Assembly: GCA_937877465.1 (NCBI GenBank)
Contig: CALFIT010000015.1
Span: 1 to 7,840 of the forward strand
From: an uncultured Bacteroidales bacterium
Lineage (GTDB): Bacteria; Bacteroidota; Bacteroidia; Bacteroidales; F082
Reading direction: 5' to 3'
Length of the DNA: 7,840 nucleotides
Shown in pieces: positions 4,090 through 7,840 of the stretch (its first letter is position 1; each line of letters opens with the position of its first letter). Below the pieces are notes generated by a model, which was not told the DNA's origin, ran no database searches, and saw nothing but the letters and a program-made list of their open reading frames with translations. A program made the position numbers and the translations under genes.

Positions 4090-7076
4090 CGCTTCACGAA
4101 TTTTGCCATTACTGTGCTTTCAACATCCTCAATACGAATGAAATACACGCCAGACGGCCATCCTGCCACCGCGAGTTCAACCTCGCCTATCAGGTTGGTG
4201 TTGACCTTTTCGGCAAGTACCGTCAAGCCCAAGGCATTCGTGACCACCACTTGGCAAGTCGCGTTCTCCTTCAGTCCGCCGACGAACACCTTTTCTTCGG
4301 CAGGATTGGGGTAAACGCTCGCTTCAGCAGGCATCACCGCCGAGGTTTCGTGCATCATGCTCACCTTACCCTCTTGATTGACAAAGAGATGCAAATCATC
4401 CACCGAAGGCGTTTCGGGCGAAAGTGTAAGTTCCTCGCACATCCCCCGACCATAACGCGGCAAGTCGGCCATCACCTGATAGGTGCCAAAAGGCAACTGC
4501 CCGAAACGGAAGCGACCGGCATAATCGGTGAGCGCAAAGCCCAATATCCGTTGCTTGCCCGCATTCAGCAGCAGCACCCCGACATTCGAGAGGCCGCCGC
4601 TGCAATACTCCGCATCGATGCCCTCGCGCAGCCAGGGACGACAATAGAAATCGCGGGCGCGGAAGTTCGTCTCAGGATAGTCGAACACGCCGCCGATACG
4701 GCCTTCTCCGACCGCAAAACCTTGATACAAAGCCGGTAAGCTAATATCGACATCATAGACATCTCCATCCACGACAATCATATTCGATTCGTTCCATTGC
4801 AGGTCACCGAGATAATAGGCGCCGCCCGCCGTCATGTCCAAGGTGTCGGGGAAGGCATAAAGGATATAGGTGTCGGGCAGCAGTGAGGCAAACCTAAAAA
4901 CGCCTTCGTCGTCGGAAACGGTGCGATAGAAGCCCGAAAGGAACTGGTTGCCATTGCTCAGCGAAGCCGCAATCACCTGGGTATGAGGACACAACGCGCC
5001 TTCTGTCCATGTCTTCCCTTCGAGGGCGAACTCACGATACAGGTCGAAACGCACCGTGTCGGCAGCATAGCCGCAAAACGACCAAGCCTCCAACACCAAG
5101 TTCACGAAGCCGCGTTCCCTGTCGCCCTCGCCGGGATGGTAGACGGTGTTCAAGGCAAGCGAATCCTCAAAGAGGCCGTCGCCCAAGGTATGCCATGCCA
5201 ACGAGTCGTAGTTGTAGGCCTCGGCTTGGTCGAGCGACAAAGGCCTATGCAAGCCGCTGTAATAGTCGGTGCCAGCAAACACGCCCAATTCCTTGAACAG
5301 GCGCAGCTGCAAGGCATCCGTTTTGGTGACGCCGTCGAAGGTCACGCGAAGGGTCAAAGTCACCTCGCCCGCGTCGAAGTCGTCGGTCGAGGGATAATAG
5401 ACCGGCCTCAGCGACAAGGAATCGGAGAACAAGCCCGTCCCCGAAGTGCGCCACACGAAGCCGCCATAGATGTAGGGGATGTTGGCCGTCTCAATGGCAA
5501 AGCCCGCCTCGGGCGCACAGAGGTCGCCGTCCTCGCCGGCATAGGGATAATAGGTGGCAAAGGCATAGGCACTCTGTCCCGACGCAGCATAGACATCTGC
5601 GTTGTAAACTCCGTCGCAGGCCATAACAGCCACATTGTCGGCCTGTTGCGACGAAAGGACATACGAAGTGCCGAAAATGGAATCGATATGGTTGGCGAAC
5701 TTGTAGTAATCGAAGTCGCCGTAAAACAGCACATAATGGTCGAGGTCGCGCTCAGGGTTCGCGTCCCACGACACCAGCCACGAGCCGTTCACAAACTGTT
5801 TCTTCACCGTGAAAGGCGGCGAGATCGGAGCCGTCGTGTCGCATTCGGGCAGATAGCCTTCGTAGACGATTTCGCCCAATGTCGGCGTGTCGTTGTGGTC
5901 AAGGATGACGGCGTCAATCTCTTGCGTCGACTGGGCATCCCAATAGTTGCCGCGCATGTCGATGTCGTCGGTCGAAACGTTGGCGAAAAGAATCGTATTC
6001 TTCTTGTAATGCAGGAAGTTGTTGCCGTTCATCCGCGTCAGGTCGGAGGGGAAGTTCACCACCCTTTTCTTCACCTCGCTGAAGGTGTTGCCCACAAAAC
6101 TGACCGTTCCGGCCTCTTTCAGGTTGGTAATAGTCAATTCATTGTCATAGAATGTGTTATATTCCACTTCCACCTGACAGACGCGCATCATTCTGATGGC
6201 CTCGTCGTTGTGCCAAAACACATTGTTGCGAATCACCACCGAGTCCATCGCCACCTTGATGCCGTAGGACGAATAGCCCGAGCCGCCTTCCGGCAAATCG
6301 GACGAAATCAGGTTATTTTCGATGAAGTTCTTTGCGTCCTTGTCGGAGATGCCGCCCACGGTCTCGAAGCTGATGGCCGTGGCCGCGCCTTGGAAACAGT
6401 TGTCGGAAACGTAATTGCGGTCGCACTTGAAGCCGTAACCGACATTCGAGATCTCGACGTTGATTTGTCCCTGGTCGAAGATGTTGTGCGAAATGCGGTT
6501 GAACTTGCTGTCGTCGGCCCGCGACTTCAGCTCGATGCCCGACACGCATTGGAAGAACATACAGCTGTCAATCAAAAAGTTGCAGCAGTCCACCAACTCG
6601 ATACCCTTGCCCGCATAATAGTTGTTGAACGAGCAATGATTGATGGTGACATGGCTGCAGGCCGAGGCATTCAAAGCCGTCAGGGCGCCCACCACTTCGA
6701 CATACGACAGCCTCACCGAGTCTTCTTCGGCGATGTTTTTCAACTGGATGCCTGCCCAGTCGTGCGAAAACTCGTAGCAAAGCATATAGATGGAGTCGTT
6801 GCGATGGCCGTCGAGCAGCAGCTGGCCGCCATCGACGCGCAAGTAGGCCGACTGGCCGAAAAACACCTTCGTCCCCGCCTCCACCTGCAATGTGCCGCCT
6901 TCAACCACGCTCAGCGCGTCGTTGACGAGATAGGCCGAGTCGGCGCCCAAACGCGGCAGGACCAACAGCGAGTCCACCTCGCCGCCCAACGCGACATAAT
7001 GCTGCGCCTTCAAACCCAAGGGTTGGAGCAGTAGCAGTGCCACCAAGAATTGCCATATCAACTTAAACGGTTTCAT
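4086..7076 (-). CDS. T9SS-secreted parallel beta-helix protein
   Basis: A 996-aa secreted protein. The signal peptide MKPFKLIWQF plus a leucine-rich core should be cut after LKA at 24. Residues about 45-380 form repeating short-strand turns (VTINHCSFNN, VIRNNVFWHN, VEVEYNTFYDN, MRGNYWD) of the right-handed parallel beta-helix / NosD-like type, closed by a D..DTPTLGEIVYEGYLP strand. A fibronectin-III-like domain follows (about 418-490, SWLVSWDANPERDLDHYVLF). Then come two related modules (WRTSGTGLF at 542 and WHTLGDGLF at 628), two carboxypeptidase-regulatory-like domains (about 690-745 and 790-872) and a T9SS sorting domain (about 918-996, VYPNPAEEKVFVGG, then SGVYFIRI and KFVKR). Beta-helices of this kind often bind or cleave polysaccharides, but I see no pectate-lyase-like catalytic set, so binding or structural display at the cell surface is the safer inference. 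It starts 3 nt after the barrel gene's stop and overlaps the next gene as ATGA. Confidence 0.9.
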   Translation of the reverse strand: MKPFKLIWQFLVALLLLQPLGLKAQHYVALGGEVDSLLVLPRLGADSAYLVNDALSVVEGGTLQVEAGTKVFFGQSAYLRVDGGQLLLDGHRNDSIYMLCYEFSHDWAGIQLKNIAEEDSVRLSYVEVVGALTALNASACSHVTINHCSFNNYYAGKGIELVDCCNFLIDSCMFFQCVSGIELKSRADDSKFNRISHNIFDQGQINVEISNVGYGFKCDRNYVSDNCFQGAATAISFETVGGISDKDAKNFIENNLISSDLPEGGSGYSSYGIKVAMDSVVIRNNVFWHNDEAIRMMRVCQVEVEYNTFYDNELTITNLKEAGTVSFVGNTFSEVKKRVVNFPSDLTRMNGNNFLHYKKNTILFANVSTDDIDMRGNYWDAQSTQEIDAVILDHNDTPTLGEIVYEGYLPECDTTAPISPPFTVKKQFVNGSWLVSWDANPERDLDHYVLFYGDFDYYKFANHIDSIFGTSYVLSSQQADNVAVMACDGVYNADVYAASGQSAYAFATYYPYAGEDGDLCAPEAGFAIETANIPYIYGGFVWRTSGTGLFSDSLSLRPVYYPSTDDFDAGEVTLTLRVTFDGVTKTDALQLRLFKELGVFAGTDYYSGLHRPLSLDQAEAYNYDSLAWHTLGDGLFEDSLALNTVYHPGEGDRERGFVNLVLEAWSFCGYAADTVRFDLYREFALEGKTWTEGALCPHTQVIAASLSNGNQFLSGFYRTVSDDEGVFRFASLLPDTYILYAFPDTLDMTAGGAYYLGDLQWNESNMIVVDGDVYDVDISLPALYQGFAVGEGRIGGVFDYPETNFRARDFYCRPWLREGIDAEYCSGGLSNVGVLLLNAGKQRILGFALTDYAGRFRFGQLPFGTYQVMADLPRYGRGMCEELTLSPETPSVDDLHLFVNQEGKVSMMHETSAVMPAEASVYPNPAEEKVFVGGLKENATCQVVVTNALGLTVLAEKVNTNLIGEVELAVAGWPSGVYFIRIEDVESTVMAKFVKR
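5085..5453 (-). repeat. Two diverged copies of an Ig-like module in the beta-helix protein
   Basis: Residues 542-578 and 628-664 align without gaps at an offset of 86 residues, with 18 of 37 identical by my count. The shared pattern is W.T.G.GLF.DSL.L..VY.P...D...G.V.L.L. This matches a module (WTTSGDGTF....LNP.YTPG..D...G.V.LTL) common in adhesin-like proteins of Bacteroidota. In nucleotides the copies are 5343-5453 and 5085-5195. They probably form stalk domains between the beta-helix and the regulatory-like domains. Confidence 0.75.
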
Positions 7077-7079
7077 GGT

Positions 7080-7840
7080 TTAGAAATAATAGGTCAGACC
7101 CAAGCGGAAGTCCCAGCTTGCCATGCGCAGTTCATACATGAAGTCGGGGCGATAGACGGAGCCGAACATGGGCTTGAAACTCACCTCAGGCGTCAGCTCG
7201 ATTCGGTTGGCCACTTTCATGGCCGCTCCCAAGCCTACGAAAGCCGAGAACTTGTAGGGTTCCACTTGGTTGCGTGTGATTTCGGAATGGAAAGGCTGTT
7301 CGGCGCAATAGGTCGAACCCGCCTGCGAGAGCAGGATTTCCATCGAAGCTCCAGCCTTGACGAACATCCTGAAATGCTCCGAATGGATGAAGTCGACCGC
7401 AAGGAACGCGCCCAAGCCAAGATAATCCAAATGGTTGATGTCGCGATAGGAATAGTTCGTCGTCTCCAAGGGGATGTAGGTCGAGTCTAAGATGTATTGA
7501 TAGGTCGTGTCGCCCGAAGGATGCACCGTGTAATAGGTGTCGAGCGTGTCGTTCACATAATAATCGCCTGTGTAAATCACGTTGTCGAGGGCGAAACCGT
7601 ACTTCACCGAGCGGTAAGAAACGCTCATGCCCACGCTCACCCTATTCAATTTCTTGAACTTGTAGCCTGCATCCAAGCCGACGCTGAAATTGGTGCGTGG
7701 TGCAAGGTCCATCCAACTGCTGTCAGCAGCCGTGTTGACAACGCCTTTGTAATTGATGAATTTTGTGCTCCCGGCCGACACCGACGGCGTGACGAACCAG
7801 CCGTTGTCGCGGAATTGGGGCCAATGGATCTCCAAGCCCT
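7080..7840 (-). CDS. Outer-membrane beta-barrel protein, C-terminal part
   Basis: The reading frame is open at the right edge; the visible 253 codons begin GLEIHWPQF and end in TAA at 7082-7080. The sequence alternates polar and hydrophobic residues in amphipathic strands (WFVTPSVSAGS, NFSVGLDAGYKF, VSVGMSVSYRS, YLGLGAFLAVDFI, FRMFVKAGASMEILL, DFRLGLTYYF). The terminal Phe with aromatic neighbours is the classic outer-membrane barrel signature recognised by the BAM complex. The strand pattern resembles the OMP_b-brl_2 / PorT-like group, though the N-terminal half is unseen, so the subfamily and any extra domain are unknown. No start can be given: the first in-frame TTG, at 7835, is internal. 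It is the first visible gene of the coupled chain, so it may be a docking, transport or anchoring partner for the two secreted proteins, but that is inferred from order alone. Confidence 0.8.
   Translation of the reverse strand, partial: GLEIHWPQFRDNGWFVTPSVSAGSTKFINYKGVVNTAADSSWMDLAPRTNFSVGLDAGYKFKKLNRVSVGMSVSYRSVKYGFALDNVIYTGDYYVNDTLDTYYTVHPSGDTTYQYILDSTYIPLETTNYSYRDINHLDYLGLGAFLAVDFIHSEHFRMFVKAGASMEILLSQAGSTYCAEQPFHSEITRNQVEPYKFSAFVGLGAAMKVANRIELTPEVSFKPMFGSVYRPDFMYELRMASWDFRLGLTYYF

Noticed and set aside
4983..7034. Plus-strand ORF of 683 aa
   Set aside because: It is antisense to the beta-helix gene. Its residues reflect complemented codons (frequent VV, RR and H), with no signal peptide or motif. 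Its length comes from the lack of rc-stop codons in GC-rich sequence.

Overview
The window looks like chromosome from a member of the Bacteroidota, most likely Bacteroidales. The evidence is two large secreted proteins ending in type IX secretion system (T9SS) C-terminal sorting domains (VYPNP motifs), an outer-membrane beta-barrel ending in Phe, and promoters of the Bacteroidota type (TTG, about 20 nt, TAnnTTTG). Every gene I accept lies on the minus strand, so transcription runs from the right edge to the left edge.

Right and central part (about 960-7840): a tightly packed surface-protein operon. In transcription order it holds the 3' end of an outer-membrane beta-barrel gene (7840-7080), a T9SS-secreted beta-helix protein of 996 aa (7076-4086), a T9SS-secreted adhesin-like protein of 990 aa (4089-1117), and the start of a TPR lipoprotein gene (1120 leftward). 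The first junction leaves only 3 nt between stop and start. The next two are ATGA overlaps, so the four genes were probably translated as a coupled chain. Both cargo proteins consist of binding and scaffold modules with no recognisable catalytic domain, which points to cell-surface adhesion, display or recognition. The operon promoter is outside the window to the right.

The TPR lipoprotein gene is broken. Its lipoprotein N-terminus (about 51 codons) is joined out of frame to a later TPR segment, which is itself cut off near position 804. A 7-nt TGCTTTG at the junction could be the microhomology at which an internal deletion occurred.

Left part (1-803): an accessory region assembled from fragments. 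It contains small perfect hairpins that resemble REP-type repeats, a good Bacteroidota promoter (709-739), a possible 36-codon ORF built over two of the hairpins, an AT-rich three-helix membrane protein gene (about 30% GC against about 60% in sampled rows of the operon), and a 39-codon piece of an Rhs/YD-repeat core ending in unrelated sequence. A second, weaker promoter at the left edge points out of the window. The simplest reading is the remains of an Rhs polymorphic-toxin locus: an orphan, possibly immunity-type, membrane protein and a displaced core fragment, sitting beside the broken end of the T9SS operon.

I see no tRNA, rRNA, CRISPR array, transposase or convincing intrinsic terminator. 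I found no clearly new system. The most interesting points are the coupled T9SS operon with its decaying lipoprotein partner and the hairpin/ORF/promoter arrangement in front of the membrane protein.
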